Under the pieces are notes generated by a model, which was not told the origin of the DNA, searched no databases, and saw nothing but the letters and a program-made list of their open reading frames with translations. From an uncultured Granulosicoccaceae bacterium (lineage in GTDB: Bacteria; Pseudomonadota; Gammaproteobacteria; Granulosicoccales; Granulosicoccaceae), in NCBI GenBank assembly GCA_938035125.1, contig CALHNS010000019.1, positions 89,403-153,402 on the forward strand: DNA of 64,000 nucleotides, given 5' to 3'. Shown piece after piece: positions 35,839 to 46,745 of this stretch. Within the stretch, counting starts at the first letter, position 1. Each line of letters begins with the position of its first letter. The translations under genes were made by a program, and so were the position numbers.

Positions 35839-36546
35839 TTGTTCGGATTTAATATGTCGTACATGCTGCTGGTTATGCTGCCCACCATGGCGTTATCAGG
35901 TTTGGCATCCATGATGGTGAAAAGAACGTTCGCCAAATACGAAACGGTGCAAAGTTCTCGTGGGATAAACGGCGCTGAAGCCGCTCGTATCATGCTAGAG
36001 CGAAAAGGGGTTACCAATTGCACCATTGAGCCTATTTCAGGGCGTTTAAGTGATCACTACGATCCGCGCAGCCGCACGCTGCGTTTATCAGAACCTGTTT
36101 ACAACTCCACCTCCTTGTCAGCCGTTGGTGTTGCTTGCCATGAAGCTGGGCACGCGCTTCAACACGCGCAAGGGTATCCGTGGTTGAAGATGCGTTCTAG
36201 CCTTGTTCCCGTTACAAACCTTACTAGTAAAGCTTCCATGCCGATCATTATGGTGGGCTTTATGATGCAAGCCATGGCGCCTGTGCTGGGACAATGGGTG
36301 CTGATTGCTGGCTGCGTTTTATTCGCTGCAGCCGTAGTTTTCGCTGTCGTTACCTTGCCCGTTGAATGGGATGCCAGCGCACGAGCAAAAAAAGCGATGT
36401 TAGAAGCTAACTTGTTGGCTGATAATGAAGTAACTGGTGCAGGGCGTGTTTTAAATGCCGCCTTTTTAACGTATTTAGCGTCTGCTATCGCATCCATCAT
36501 GACACTGCTTTACTACATGCACCGTGCCGGGTTGTTTCGCCGCTAA
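35839..36546 (+). CDS. YugP-like membrane zinc metallopeptidase
   Basis: 235 residues from a TTG with a well-spaced GAGG (35827-35830); the next ATG is codon 6. The zinc motif HEAGH is at 101-105, followed by LQHAQGYPW. Hydrophobic segments are near the N-terminus, around 130-175 and near the C-terminus. This matches PF04298. The natural substrate is unknown. Confidence 0.85.
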   Translation: MFGFNMSYMLLVMLPTMALSGLASMMVKRTFAKYETVQSSRGINGAEAARIMLERKGVTNCTIEPISGRLSDHYDPRSRTLRLSEPVYNSTSLSAVGVACHEAGHALQHAQGYPWLKMRSSLVPVTNLTSKASMPIIMVGFMMQAMAPVLGQWVLIAGCVLFAAAVVFAVVTLPVEWDASARAKKAMLEANLLADNEVTGAGRVLNAAFLTYLASAIASIMTLLYYMHRAGLFRR

Positions 36547-36554
36547 TGTGCTCT

Positions 36555-37616
36555 TTAAGCAATCGCAACTAGAACCGCACGACACGGGCGTGGATGCCCT
36601 TCAACGGTTACGGCAGAATTCGATTTATCGAGCGCTTCTGCTAACGATTCGTATGGCATCCAGCTCGTGGTTCTTTGTTCATCCGTTGAGGTAACGTTTG
36701 AATTTACCCAACGCGCCGATTCAAAACCCGCCTGATTTAACCAATCCAGTACGCGAGCTGCCGTAGGCAATTCCCAAACGTTTCGCATCCTTGCATAGCG
36801 ACCGTCAACAGTTAACGCACGGTTGTCATCACCGGGCAATACCAACGTTTCTAGCAATAACTCCCCACCTGGCTTTAAGCATCGCTTTAATTGATGTAAA
36901 TGTTCCATAGGTTCTCGCCGGTGCGACAGCACCCCCATCGATAGCACCGTATCAAACGCACCCGGCGCTTCAAACTGTTCCATTGACAGAGGCAATAGAT
37001 TCACTTGATGATCTTGCACAAATCGCTGCATCGCTAAAAACTGCACAACAAACAGTGGGCTAGGATCAATACCCAACACCGTTGCCGCACCTGCAGCTCT
37101 TAAACGCCACAAGTGATAGCCGTTACCACAGCCCACATCCAAAACACACCGGCCAGACAACGGCGACATCGCCTGCTCTATTCGATCCCACTTCCAATCG
37201 GATCGCCATTCCGTGTTGATGTGCACATCGCCAATGTGAAAGGGGCCTTTACGCCATGGCGACAATCGCTGCAAGGTAGCCTCTAGTGATTCTGGAGCAC
37301 CTTCGTTGCTGGTAATCGCTGCAGAATTAGCAACCAAATTAGAGGCTTCACTTGACGCAGAACTTGAAACCTTAATCGGTGTGAATCGAGCAGCTACTGT
37401 TGGCGCATTCAACTCAAGTTTTAAATCCGGTAAATTCTCCCGCGTTGGCAAACGGTTAAGCCCTTCTGTCCAACGCGGTACATCCCCATGTCGGCGCTCA
37501 GCTAATACTCGTTCAGTAATTTCAACTATCTTCTCGGCATGTTTATCCAAGGCCGAATGATGTAAAGCCGAACGCAACTCGGCTAAATCAATCGGCAGGC
37601 TTAACCCATCACTCAT
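36555..37616 (-). CDS. cmoB: tRNA U34 carboxymethyltransferase CmoB
   Basis: A 353-residue enzyme that uses carboxy-SAM to make 5-carboxymethoxyuridine at tRNA position 34. WRSDWKWDR, the SAM motif [15 protein letters not shown], and the [13 protein letters not shown] segment are specific to CmoB. An insert at about 75-110 (Ser/Ala/Glu-rich) makes it longer than the E. coli protein. Its start overlaps the parC stop by 4 bases. CmoA, the carboxy-SAM synthase, is not adjacent. Confidence 0.92.
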   Translation of the reverse strand: MSDGLSLPIDLAELRSALHHSALDKHAEKIVEITERVLAERRHGDVPRWTEGLNRLPTRENLPDLKLELNAPTVAARFTPIKVSSSASSEASNLVANSAAITSNEGAPESLEATLQRLSPWRKGPFHIGDVHINTEWRSDWKWDRIEQAMSPLSGRCVLDVGCGNGYHLWRLRAAGAATVLGIDPSPLFVVQFLAMQRFVQDHQVNLLPLSMEQFEAPGAFDTVLSMGVLSHRREPMEHLHQLKRCLKPGGELLLETLVLPGDDNRALTVDGRYARMRNVWELPTAARVLDWLNQAGFESARWVNSNVTSTDEQRTTSWMPYESLAEALDKSNSAVTVEGHPRPCRAVLVAIA

Positions 37617-39997
37617 CGGCCCGGCTTAACTTCCACCGCAATTGAATCTACAGTTTGAAAACCGCGCGGAAGCTTCTTTCCGCGCTGGCCACGAGTGCCA
37701 GCGTAGTGATCTAACTCGGAAAACTTTATGGTGGTGTGGCGCTTGCCACTGTTTATGCGCAGCTTAGCTTTAGGCGGCACCACAGCAACCGCAACGACCG
37801 ATTCTTCACCGCTTTTGAACGCTTTACCTGGGATATTGAAAATTTTATTGCCCTTACCGCGCGCCATCTCTGGTAATTCACCCACAGGGAAACTCAGCAT
37901 GGCACCTTGTGATGAAATAGCCACCACCAAGTCATCCGTTAAGGACGCAATTGAACTGGCTTTCAGCACCTGACCACCGGCTGGGTTGATTACCGCTTTA
38001 CCTGATTTATTGCGGCTAACTAAATCGCCAAGCCTTGCAACAAAGCCGTAACCTGCAGACGTTGAAAATAAATACCTATCATCGTCATCCCCCATAAACA
38101 CACTCACAAAAGTTGCTCCATCGGGTGGCTTCAATCGGCCACTGATCGGTTCACCCAAGCCTCTTGCTGATGGAAACCCATGAGCTGCCACACCGTATAC
38201 ACGGCCTGTGGAATCTAAAAATAACGCGGTTCCATTGGTACGCCCGGTGGCCGAACTTTGAAAGGTATCGCCCGCTTTATAATTTAAGCTTAAAGGATCC
38301 ACTTCGTGGCCTTTACCGGCTCTTACCCAACCGCGCTCAGATAAAATCACGGTAATGGGTTCACTTGGAATGAGATCAGATTCTGCCATGGCAATGGCGG
38401 CTTCTTTTTCGATAATAGGCGAGCGCCTGTCATCTCCGTATAACTCAATGTCTTCTTTCAGTTCTTTCTTCACCAACGTTTTCATGCGGCGTTCAGAACC
38501 TAAGGTGGCTTGCAAGCTATCACGTTCTTTTTCTAGTTCATCCTGCTCGCCACGAATTTTCATCTCTTCAAGCTTGGCTAGAAAACGCAGCTTTAATTCC
38601 AAAATGGCTTCTGCCTGAATGTCGCTAATTTTAAAGCGCTTCATCAGAACCGGCTTGGGTTCATCATTGTTTCGAATGATGGCAATGACTTCATCGATAT
38701 TCAGATAGGCAATGAGTAAGCCTTCCAAAATATGCAGCCGTTTTTCAACTCTGTCTAATCGCCACTGCAAACGTCTGCGCACCGTCTCCATTCGATACGT
38801 TAGCCATTCTTTTAAAATTTTCACCAAGTTTTTAACTTGCGGCCGGCCATTTAAACCAATCATGTTCATATTGACGCGATAGGTGCGCTCAAGATCGGTT
38901 GTAGCAAACAAGTGGTTCATCAGTTCATCAGCGTTTACCCGATTACTTCTTGGTGTAATCACTAATCGAGTGGGGTTTTCATGATCCGATTCATCGCGTA
39001 AGTCTTCTACCATGGGTAGCTTTTTCGCAATCATTTGCGCAGCAATTTGTTCCAGTATTTTCGAACCCGATACCTGAAACGGTAAAGCGGTAACAATGAT
39101 GTCACTGTTCTCTTTGTTGTACACCGCGCGGCAACGAATCGAGCCATGACCGGTTTCATAAATGCGTGTTAAATCTTCAGCTGAAGAAATAACTTCTGCT
39201 TCTGTTGGATAATCTGGGCCTATGATGTATTGCTGTAAATCCGCCACGCTAGATTTAGGCTTATCCAATAAATGAATGCAGGCGTTACCCAATTCACGCA
39301 AATTATGCGGCGGGATATCGGTAGCCATACCCACCGCAATACCGGTGGTGCTGTTTAGCAAAATAGCTGGTAATCGTGACGGTAACAATGAGGGCTCTTG
39401 CATAGTGCCATCAAAATTTGGCACCCAATCGGCTGTGCCTTGCCCAAGTTCTTGCAGCATGGTTTTGGCAAACCGCGTTAACCTTGATTCGGTGTAACGC
39501 ATGGCGGCAAATGATTTAGGATCATCTTGAGAGCCCCAGTTGCCTTGGCCATCAACCAACGGATAGCGATAAGTAAACGGCTGGGCCATAAGCACCATGG
39601 CTTCATAACAAGCAGAATCCCCGTGGGGGTGATACTTACCTAATACATCACCTACGGTACGCGCTGATTTTTTATGCTTAGAAACAGCCGATAATCCCAG
39701 TTCACTCATCGCAAAAATAATGCGGCGCTGAACAGGCTTTAACCCATCGGCAATATTCGGTAACGCACGATCCAAAATAACGTACATGGAATAATCCAAA
39801 TACGCTTTCTCGGTGTATTCGCTCAGTGGCAAACGCTCAATGTTTTCATTGATCGTCGAAACCAATTCATGCTCAGTTTTCGTTTTTTTGCTTGTCGATT
39901 TCTTCTTACTGCTGGCCTTCTTGCCAGAGATGCGCTTTTTCGACTGCGCCTTTGATGCACTCACCTTTTTTTTTGATGAGCTCTTTTTAGCTGCCAT
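37613..39997 (-). CDS. parC: DNA topoisomerase IV subunit A
   Basis: A 794-residue subunit that decatenates chromosomes. The breakage domain shows [13 protein letters not shown] (quinolone-pocket Ser and Glu both wild-type) and the catalytic Tyr in AMRYTESRL. The C-terminal half keeps the DNA-wrapping blades. The first 42 residues are an unusual Lys/Ser-rich extension that E. coli ParC lacks, and it likely contacts DNA. parE is not in the window. Confidence 0.95.
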   Translation of the reverse strand: MAAKKSSSKKKVSASKAQSKKRISGKKASSKKKSTSKKTKTEHELVSTINENIERLPLSEYTEKAYLDYSMYVILDRALPNIADGLKPVQRRIIFAMSELGLSAVSKHKKSARTVGDVLGKYHPHGDSACYEAMVLMAQPFTYRYPLVDGQGNWGSQDDPKSFAAMRYTESRLTRFAKTMLQELGQGTADWVPNFDGTMQEPSLLPSRLPAILLNSTTGIAVGMATDIPPHNLRELGNACIHLLDKPKSSVADLQQYIIGPDYPTEAEVISSAEDLTRIYETGHGSIRCRAVYNKENSDIIVTALPFQVSGSKILEQIAAQMIAKKLPMVEDLRDESDHENPTRLVITPRSNRVNADELMNHLFATTDLERTYRVNMNMIGLNGRPQVKNLVKILKEWLTYRMETVRRRLQWRLDRVEKRLHILEGLLIAYLNIDEVIAIIRNNDEPKPVLMKRFKISDIQAEAILELKLRFLAKLEEMKIRGEQDELEKERDSLQATLGSERRMKTLVKKELKEDIELYGDDRRSPIIEKEAAIAMAESDLIPSEPITVILSERGWVRAGKGHEVDPLSLNYKAGDTFQSSATGRTNGTALFLDSTGRVYGVAAHGFPSARGLGEPISGRLKPPDGATFVSVFMGDDDDRYLFSTSAGYGFVARLGDLVSRNKSGKAVINPAGGQVLKASSIASLTDDLVVAISSQGAMLSFPVGELPEMARGKGNKIFNIPGKAFKSGEESVVAVAVVPPKAKLRINSGKRHTTIKFSELDHYAGTRGQRGKKLPRGFQTVDSIAVEVKPGR

Positions 39998-40035
39998 GTT
40001 TTAATGTTTACCGATGGTTTAGCGCTGTTATCAGA

Positions 40036-41700
40036 CTACGCAAGGATATTTCTTGCAGCGTTTATGTGATTGATCAACCCATTGGTTGAACTGTCATGTG
40101 AGTCAACCGGCTTACCGTTACTAACGGATGCCTGCATATCATCATAAAGGGTGGTTGCTAACTGCTTACCCAGTTCAACTCCCCATTGATCAAATGGGTT
40201 GATATCCCAAATGGCAGCTTCTGCAAACACTTTATTTTCATACAGTGCGATCAAAGCGCCCAATGCATAAGGATCTAATCGTTGGGTTAACAAGGTGTTG
40301 GTTGGGCGATTACCCTCAAAGGTTCGATGGGTTTTTAACGCATCGATTTTCTCTGGTGGTACACCAGCTGCAGCCATCTCAGCTGCCACTTCGTCGGTAG
40401 ACTTCCCTTTCATCAATGCTTCTGTTTGGGCTAAACAATTTGCAATGAGCAGCTCATGATGATTGCCACACGGGTTACAACTTTCCATCGCAAGAATAAA
40501 ATCTGCTGGAATAAGGTGGGTACCTTGATGCAATAACTGAAAATAAGCATGCTGCCCATTGGTGCCAGGTTCGCCCCAAACAATTGGGCCTGTGGTTACC
40601 GAAACCGATGAGCCATCCACGTGCACCGACTTACCATTACTTTCCATAGTCAGTTGTTGCAGGTAGGCAGGGAATCGATGTAAATATTGATCGTAAGGTG
40701 CAATTAAATGACTGGATGCACCGAAAAAATTGGAATACCAAATTGTGAGTAGCGCAAGCATTACAGGCATATTTTCCGATAACGGAGCCTCTTTTGCGTG
40801 TTTGTCCATATCGGCAGCACCGGATAAAAAACGTTGAAACTGTTCCGGGCCTATACACAACATTAACGGCAAACCAATGGCTGACCACAAAGAATAACGG
40901 CCTCCCACCCAATCCCAAAATTCAAACATATTGTTAGTGTCAATACCAAAGTCCGACACTTTTTCAGCGTTGGTAGAAAGGGCTGCAAAATGCTTTGCCA
41001 CATCGTTCTCAGTGGCTTTTGATTCTAAAAACCAATCACGCGCGGTCGTTGCATTGGTCAGTGTTTCGATAGTGGTGAACGTTTTAGACGCCACGATAAA
41101 TAAAGTGGTTTCTGGGTCCACTTTTTTTAACGTTGACACCATGTGAGAGCCATCCACGTTCGATACAAAATGAATGTTCAGCGCATCATGGGCAAAGGGC
41201 TGCAAAGCTTCTGTGGCCATCAAGGGGCCAAGGTCTGATCCACCGATACCGATATTGACAATATCAGTGATCGGTTTTCCGGTAAAACCTAGCCATTCAC
41301 CAGCACGTACCTTATTGGCAAATGTTGACATGCGATCCAGCACATCGCGTATGCCGGGCACCACATCTTCGCCATCTACTCGAATGGCATCACTGCCTTG
41401 GTAACGCAATGCAGAATGCAACGCTGCTCGTCCTTCGGTGGGATTCACCACCTCGCCTTTGAACATGGCATTGAATTTTGTAGAAACTTGGCTAGCTTCA
41501 GCTAAAGCCACTAAGTGCTTTACAGTCTCATCATTAATTTGATTTTTCGAATAATCTAAAAACCAGCCGGGCGCTTTGAGTTGGAATTTGTGAAATCGGC
41601 CCTCATCGGTGCCAAAGCGTTGAGCCAGCGTAATCTCTCGCTGTTCGCTTGCGTGCTCAGCCAATGCTTGCCAAGCAGAAGTTTTCGGTAAGTTAGTCAT
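40036..41700 (-). CDS. pgi: Glucose-6-phosphate isomerase
   Basis: A 554-residue glycolytic enzyme interconverting glucose-6-phosphate and fructose-6-phosphate. Signatures are [24 protein letters not shown], the catalytic-region [25 protein letters not shown] and the late QWGVELGK. Length fits the E. coli-type enzyme. It lies in the same direction as parC, 38 bases upstream. Confidence 0.97.
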   Translation of the reverse strand: MTNLPKTSAWQALAEHASEQREITLAQRFGTDEGRFHKFQLKAPGWFLDYSKNQINDETVKHLVALAEASQVSTKFNAMFKGEVVNPTEGRAALHSALRYQGSDAIRVDGEDVVPGIRDVLDRMSTFANKVRAGEWLGFTGKPITDIVNIGIGGSDLGPLMATEALQPFAHDALNIHFVSNVDGSHMVSTLKKVDPETTLFIVASKTFTTIETLTNATTARDWFLESKATENDVAKHFAALSTNAEKVSDFGIDTNNMFEFWDWVGGRYSLWSAIGLPLMLCIGPEQFQRFLSGAADMDKHAKEAPLSENMPVMLALLTIWYSNFFGASSHLIAPYDQYLHRFPAYLQQLTMESNGKSVHVDGSSVSVTTGPIVWGEPGTNGQHAYFQLLHQGTHLIPADFILAMESCNPCGNHHELLIANCLAQTEALMKGKSTDEVAAEMAAAGVPPEKIDALKTHRTFEGNRPTNTLLTQRLDPYALGALIALYENKVFAEAAIWDINPFDQWGVELGKQLATTLYDDMQASVSNGKPVDSHDSSTNGLINHINAARNILA

Positions 41701-41724
41701 AACTAATCAGTATAGTCGTTCGCG

Positions 41725-42336
41725 TCAGTGACTCGGCACCCCTGAAATGGAGACAGGCGCTACCGAATCGCGCATTAATTGATCAGCCTCGGCGTCATCC
41801 ATGGTGTTCAAATGCTCAATATTGCGCTGCGGAATCAATTCAGGCTTGGTTACATTCTCCAACGCTCGCCCTACGCTTTCTACCTGCAGCAATTGCAATA
41901 TAGGCCAAGGTGCTCGATTGGTGTAATTCTCAATCGACTGCGGGGATGTATCCGCAAAACAATAGTCGGGATGGAACGTAGCCAGCTGAACCTGCTCGTA
42001 CCAACCCATCGATTCGATCAAGGCTTCCGCCAAAGCCGTCAAATCTAAAAAATCATCGAATTTTTCAGCATGAGCGCTCAAAATCAGTAGCTCCGTATCC
42101 TCTGGCCCACCGTGTTCAAGCAGCTGAGAGATTCGATCGGCCATGGCTTCCAATACCCGCTCAGGGGAGGCACCGTCCAGCACCCGATAAGACACTGATT
42201 GTTGGTCCAAAGCAGGTTTGGCAAAGGGACAAAACCTGTGCCGCACCACCACTTCTGCCACCCAGTGCTCAACGGAGGCGATGATGGCGGTGTTGGTTGT
42301 ATTGGGTGCATTCATGGGTGAGACCTTACCACTCAT
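41725..42336 (-). CDS. DUF1415 family protein
   Basis: A 203-residue cytosolic protein; M8 (42315) is an alternative start. RHRFCPFAKPAL near the start, the LATFHPDYCFADTSP segment and the NYTNRAPWPILQLL segment match PF07209. The conserved Cys-Pro-Phe and His suggest a metal or redox role, but no function is established. It is 24 bases from pgi and in the same direction. Confidence 0.82.
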   Translation of the reverse strand: MSGKVSPMNAPNTTNTAIIASVEHWVAEVVVRHRFCPFAKPALDQQSVSYRVLDGASPERVLEAMADRISQLLEHGGPEDTELLILSAHAEKFDDFLDLTALAEALIESMGWYEQVQLATFHPDYCFADTSPQSIENYTNRAPWPILQLLQVESVGRALENVTKPELIPQRNIEHLNTMDDAEADQLMRDSVAPVSISGVPSH

Positions 42337-42379
42337 GATTCCCGTATACTTCCAACGCTAATTCATAGCCTTTATTGCC

Positions 42380-43570
42380 GTGACCAATCCAGATCTTGGC
42401 CTTCTCCAGCCATACCCCTTTGAGAAGATCCGCAGCCTACTGGCCAACACACCAGATAGCGACAAGAACCGCATCGCTCTGTCCGTTGGTGAACCGAAGC
42501 ACGCAGCCCCAAGCTTTGTGCACGAAGCTATGTTGAATGCGCTTAGCGGATTAGAAAATTATCCCACCACTCGCAGTTCAGATGCACTTAGGGAAGCCAT
42601 TGCAACTTGGCTGGTGAATCGTTTCGGCCTAAGCACACCCGCCGATGTTCTGGCATCTCGGCATGTGTTGCCCGTATCGGGCACTCGCGAAGCCTTATTC
42701 GCCATCGCGCAAACCGTACTCGACAGAACCGCAAAACAGCGCGATGTGCTGATGCCTAATCCGTTTTATCAAATTTATGAAGGCGCTACCTTGTTAGCTG
42801 GCTGCAAACCCTGTTTCTATGCCATCGATGACAACACCGATGACAATCTAGCCGCCATTCCTGATGCAGCCTTTGAATCAGCGCAATTGTTTTATCTGTG
42901 CAATCCTGGAAACCCCACAGGTGGCGTCGCCTCTGAAGAGGCGATGGTGGCGCTCATTGAACGTGCGCAAAAATTTGGGGTTACATTGGTTAGCGATGAA
43001 TGTTACAGCGAAATATATCGAGAAACCTCTGGAGCACCTGTTGGCTTATTAACCGCTGCAAAAAAAACAGGACTTGATGACTACCGAGGCCTATTGGTAT
43101 TCCATAGTCTATCCAAACGATCCAATCTACCCGGTCTTCGATCTGGCTTTGTGGCAGGTGATGCCTCACTTATCGATGCGTTCGCAAATTACCGAACTTA
43201 TCATGGCTGCACCCTACCACCGCCGACACAAGCTGCGAGTGCAGCCGCATGGGCCGATGAAACGCATGTGGCTGCAAATCGGGCGGCATATGATGAAAAA
43301 TACAATGCGGTGCTACCCCTGCTAGAACCCATCATGAACACTCGCACTCCTGCTGCTGGATTTTATTTATGGCCTACGTTAACCATGGACGACAAGGAAG
43401 CCACTCAGCGTTTGCACAGTGAAGAGAATGTGGCCGTGGTGCCAGGAAGTTATTTAGCACGAGATATCAATGGAACTAACCCCGGTACGAATCGAATTCG
43501 ACTGGCGTTAGTTGCCCCTTTAGATGAATGCATAGAAGCTGCGAATCGGATGGTTCGCTGCTTGTCTTAA
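42380..43570 (+). CDS. dapC: Succinyldiaminopimelate transaminase
   Basis: 396 residues from a GTG start (NPDLGLLQPYPFEKI is the usual beginning). It is a class I/II PLP aminotransferase with Lys246 in HSLSKRSNLPGLRSG as the Schiff-base residue and the CNPGNPTGG motif. It makes N-succinyl-LL-diaminopimelate for lysine and peptidoglycan synthesis. dapD follows, which supports dapC over other aminotransferases. Confidence 0.9.
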   Translation: MTNPDLGLLQPYPFEKIRSLLANTPDSDKNRIALSVGEPKHAAPSFVHEAMLNALSGLENYPTTRSSDALREAIATWLVNRFGLSTPADVLASRHVLPVSGTREALFAIAQTVLDRTAKQRDVLMPNPFYQIYEGATLLAGCKPCFYAIDDNTDDNLAAIPDAAFESAQLFYLCNPGNPTGGVASEEAMVALIERAQKFGVTLVSDECYSEIYRETSGAPVGLLTAAKKTGLDDYRGLLVFHSLSKRSNLPGLRSGFVAGDASLIDAFANYRTYHGCTLPPPTQAASAAAWADETHVAANRAAYDEKYNAVLPLLEPIMNTRTPAAGFYLWPTLTMDDKEATQRLHSEENVAVVPGSYLARDINGTNPGTNRIRLALVAPLDECIEAANRMVRCLS

Positions 43571-43614
43571 AAACACATAAATTTTACAACAGAACCCCAA
43601 CGTAGGATTGAGTT

Positions 43615-44445
43615 ATGTCGGATTTAGAAAACATCATTAATGATGCGTTTGAAAAACGCGATACCTTATCACCAGCTGATGCATCAGGCGATGTCGGCAA
43701 AGCCGTGGAAGCTGCAATTTCACTGATAGACAGTGGTAAAGAACGCGTTGCAGAGCCTATAAAACAAGGTGAATGGCAAGTTAACCAATGGTTAAAGAAA
43801 GCGGTACTGCTCTCCTTTCGCCTGCGCGACAACGAACCGATGCCTGCTGGTGGTTTTACACAGTTCTACGACAAAGTGCCATCAAAGTTTGCCGATATGT
43901 CAGCAAGTGAATTCAAAGCCTCTGGGGTTCGCGTGGTTCCTCCCGCTGTAGCTCGTAAAGGCAGCTTTATCGCAGCCAACACCGTACTCATGCCCTCGTA
44001 TGTCAACATCGGGGCTTATGTGGATAGCGGCACCATGGTAGACACTTGGGCCACAGTGGGTTCCTGTGCGCAAATTGGTAAGAACGTACACCTATCTGGC
44101 GGTGTCGGAATCGGTGGAGTACTAGAACCATTACAAGCCTCCCCTACTATCATCGAAGATAACTGCTTCATTGGCGCGCGCTCTGAAATTGTGGAAGGCG
44201 TTATTGTGGAAGAAGGCGCGGTGGTTTCTATGGGTGTTTACATCGGTCAAAGCACACGAATTTACGATCGTGAAACTGGCGAAATTTCTTATGGCCGAGT
44301 ACCTGCTGGTTCTGTTGTTGTGTCAGGCAATTTGCCCAGTGATGATGGTAAGTACAGCTTATATTGTGCGGTGATTGTTAAACGTGTTGATGAAAAAACC
44401 CGTAGTAAAGTGGGCATCAACGAACTGCTGCGTATCACTGACTAA
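43615..44445 (+). CDS. dapD: Tetrahydrodipicolinate N-succinyltransferase
   Basis: A 276-residue left-handed beta-helix acyltransferase that adds succinyl-CoA to tetrahydrodipicolinate. It shows hexapeptide repeats ([44 protein letters not shown]) and the [14 protein letters not shown] segment. It is the pathway step just before dapC, encoded 44 bases upstream. Confidence 0.95.
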   Translation: MSDLENIINDAFEKRDTLSPADASGDVGKAVEAAISLIDSGKERVAEPIKQGEWQVNQWLKKAVLLSFRLRDNEPMPAGGFTQFYDKVPSKFADMSASEFKASGVRVVPPAVARKGSFIAANTVLMPSYVNIGAYVDSGTMVDTWATVGSCAQIGKNVHLSGGVGIGGVLEPLQASPTIIEDNCFIGARSEIVEGVIVEEGAVVSMGVYIGQSTRIYDRETGEISYGRVPAGSVVVSGNLPSDDGKYSLYCAVIVKRVDEKTRSKVGINELLRITD

Positions 44446-44480
44446 AACCATTGCAAATCAGCGCCTAACTGAGATACTCG

Positions 44481-44828
44481 ATGAGCATTACGATGTACGG
44501 TATACCGAATTGCGATACGGTAAAAAAAGCTAAGCTTTGGCTTGCTGAGAATGAAGTGGAATACGCATTCCATGACTATAAAAAACTTGGCGCCGATAAG
44601 GACACCTTAAAAGCTTGGTGTAAAAAAGTGGGTTGGGAATCGTTGGTCAATCGGCGAGGCACATCGTGGCGAAAGTTATCAGAAAGCGAGCGCAGTGATT
44701 TAACCGAAACGCGAGCTATTCAATTAATGATCGCCAATCCGAGTTTAATAAAACGCCCCGTTATCACTGTGGATGACACAGTTATAGTGGGCTTTGACCA
44801 AGAAGCCTTTGCATCAAACTTGACATGA
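44481..44828 (+). CDS. Spx/ArsC-like (YffB) protein
   Basis: A 115-residue thioredoxin-fold protein of the ArsC/Spx family: GIPNCDTVKKAKLWL has the single conserved Cys, and NRRGTSWRKL and IKRPVI follow. The YffB branch often sits by dap genes, as here; true arsenate reduction is doubtful. The stop overlaps the next start in ATGA. Confidence 0.85.
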   Translation: MSITMYGIPNCDTVKKAKLWLAENEVEYAFHDYKKLGADKDTLKAWCKKVGWESLVNRRGTSWRKLSESERSDLTETRAIQLMIANPSLIKRPVITVDDTVIVGFDQEAFASNLT

Positions 44829-45514
44829 ATAATAAAATGTTCAGATGGGTTCTGTGTGGTGTGCTAGCCCTATTATCGGTACTGGCATCGGGAGTAGCAC
44901 GCTCACAAACGGCCCCCTCAGCCAACGACATCGCAAACTATGAAAATTTACACAAGGCAGCACATGAAGGCGATATAAACGCACTAGAAGCCTTATTGAA
45001 AGAAGGGGCCGATATAGAAGCAAGAGACAGCTCTGGTAGAACCCCTCTCATCGTTGCCGCATTCGCATCCCAAGACGAAAGCATTAGCGTGCTGGCAAAG
45101 GCAGGTGCAAATTTAAACGCTTTAGAACATCGTGACTACGATATCGTAACCATCGCAGCCGTTGCAGGCGATATAAACCTTTTAAATTTAGCCTTGGAAT
45201 TAGGTGCTAGCGCTGGAAACATCACAAGTCCCTACGAAGGCACAGCCCTTATTGCCGCTGCACATTTGGGGCATAGCTCGGTAGTTGAGAGCCTGATAAA
45301 AGCCAAAGCTCCGTTAGACCACATCAATAATTTAGGATGGACAGCATTAATAGAAGCTGTGATTCTAGGTGATGGCGGCGTTGATCACACCGCCACCGCT
45401 AAATTACTTATCGATGCAGGCGCCGATACATCCATTGCGGATTCACAAGGGGTTACGCCATTGCAACACGCTAAATCTCGCGGCTTTACGGAAATGATTC
45501 AACTGTTTGAGTGA
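44825..45514 (+). CDS. Exported ankyrin-repeat protein
   Basis: A 229-residue protein with a signal peptide ending near ARSQ. It has about five ankyrin repeats (LHKAAHEGDINALEALLKEGADIEARDSSGRTPLIVAA is the clearest). It is likely a periplasmic interaction protein, partner unknown. It is translationally coupled to the YffB gene. Confidence 0.85.
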   Translation: MNNKMFRWVLCGVLALLSVLASGVARSQTAPSANDIANYENLHKAAHEGDINALEALLKEGADIEARDSSGRTPLIVAAFASQDESISVLAKAGANLNALEHRDYDIVTIAAVAGDINLLNLALELGASAGNITSPYEGTALIAAAHLGHSSVVESLIKAKAPLDHINNLGWTALIEAVILGDGGVDHTATAKLLIDAGADTSIADSQGVTPLQHAKSRGFTEMIQLFE

Positions 45515-45568
45515 AAATTTTAGCTTTAGCGTAATGGCCACTGGCAATCTTTAGTAAGCGACCAGCAA

Positions 45569-45603
45569 GCAGTAAGCAGTAAGCAGTAAGCAGTAAGCAG
45601 TAA
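45569..45603. repeat. Heptamer tandem repeat (GCAGTAA x5)
   Basis: Five perfect back-to-back copies of GCAGTAA fill the gap between two convergent genes, ending 6 bases from the stop of the aldo/keto reductase gene. An imperfect copy precedes it. Copy number is likely variable by slippage, but no reading frame or promoter is affected. Confidence 0.95.
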
Positions 45604-45608
45604 TTACA

Positions 45609-46595
45609 TTAAGCTACCTCAAACCCTTTGAACGCATTGGCTGCATCGTTAACCACATCAATTGCCTCTTGGTTGAGTAACACGCGGCCAGCTTCAGCAT
45701 TGTGAACGGCTTGCTGTGCGTTTCGTGTTCCCGCCAATACATGCGACACACCAGATTGTTGCAACGTCCATGCAAGTACCACCTGCCCTATCGATGCATC
45801 CAATTCTTTTGCCACCGTATCTACAGCCTGAACCACATCGTTCACATGTTGGCGAGATTTCGCACTGAAACGAGGATTTTGCGCACGAAGATCATTTTCT
45901 GCAAATTGTCGATCTGCTGTTACTGCACCGGTTAATAATCCTTGAGCTAATGGCGAGTAGGCTAGAAATGCCAAGCCATGCTTTCGCACCGCGGGTAAAT
46001 TAACCGATTCTTGTTCGCGATCTAAGGCGCTGTATTTCTCTTGATCGGAGCAAAATGCTGTGCGACGAGCGCCAACTATTAAATCATCAGCAGAGCTATT
46101 ACAAAAACCAAATGCGCGAACCTTTCCCATCTGAACTAAATCATCCAGTGTATCTAACACCTCATCAACATCAGTATTGGGATCAGGCCAATGGGTTTGA
46201 TACAAATCAATGTAGTCAGTACCCAATCGTTTCAGACTTTCATCCACTTCCCACAATATAGATTCTCGGTTAAGCGTTCGAAAAATTCGCTTGCCTTCTG
46301 ACTCTGCGTGTAACGTAGGTGTTTCCATATCCCAGCGCAAACCACATTTAGTGGCAATAACAATGTCATTTCTTTGCCTTCCCTTAATCGCCTCTCCCAC
46401 AAGTTGTTCAGACAAACCAAACCCATACACCGCGGCCGTATCGATGCAATTTACACCGGCATCTAATGCCGCTCCAATGGCCGTAACAGATTCTTTCGCA
46501 TCGGTGCCTCCCCATTTCCAGCCGCCAATAGCCCATGCACCGAACACAACGCCCGACGCAGTAATCTCCGAGTTACCGAGTAATCTACTTAACAC
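45609..46595 (-). CDS. Aldo/keto reductase
   Basis: A 328-residue NADPH-dependent oxidoreductase. The catalytic tetrad is visible: Asp in NCIDTAAVYGFGLSE with its Tyr, Lys in VIATKCG, and His in YQTHWPDPN. It belongs to the broad YajO/Tas-like group. Substrate cannot be assigned. Confidence 0.88.
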   Translation of the reverse strand: MLSRLLGNSEITASGVVFGAWAIGGWKWGGTDAKESVTAIGAALDAGVNCIDTAAVYGFGLSEQLVGEAIKGRQRNDIVIATKCGLRWDMETPTLHAESEGKRIFRTLNRESILWEVDESLKRLGTDYIDLYQTHWPDPNTDVDEVLDTLDDLVQMGKVRAFGFCNSSADDLIVGARRTAFCSDQEKYSALDREQESVNLPAVRKHGLAFLAYSPLAQGLLTGAVTADRQFAENDLRAQNPRFSAKSRQHVNDVVQAVDTVAKELDASIGQVVLAWTLQQSGVSHVLAGTRNAQQAVHNAEAGRVLLNQEAIDVVNDAANAFKGFEVA

Positions 46596-46745
46596 GATCT
46601 ATCCTTAAGTTTTAGGGGTTGTTATCAACGCATTCGTTTTAACACAACCACAACATTAAGACAGCGCTGAACAACCGTCATAAAAAGTCATGTTAATCTG
46701 GTTGGGCTTGGTGGCGCAAACCACCCTTAACTAGAGGTTAAACCC

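Noticed and set aside
45569..45603. CRISPR array
   Set aside because: Units are 7 bases with no spacers; it is a simple tandem repeat.
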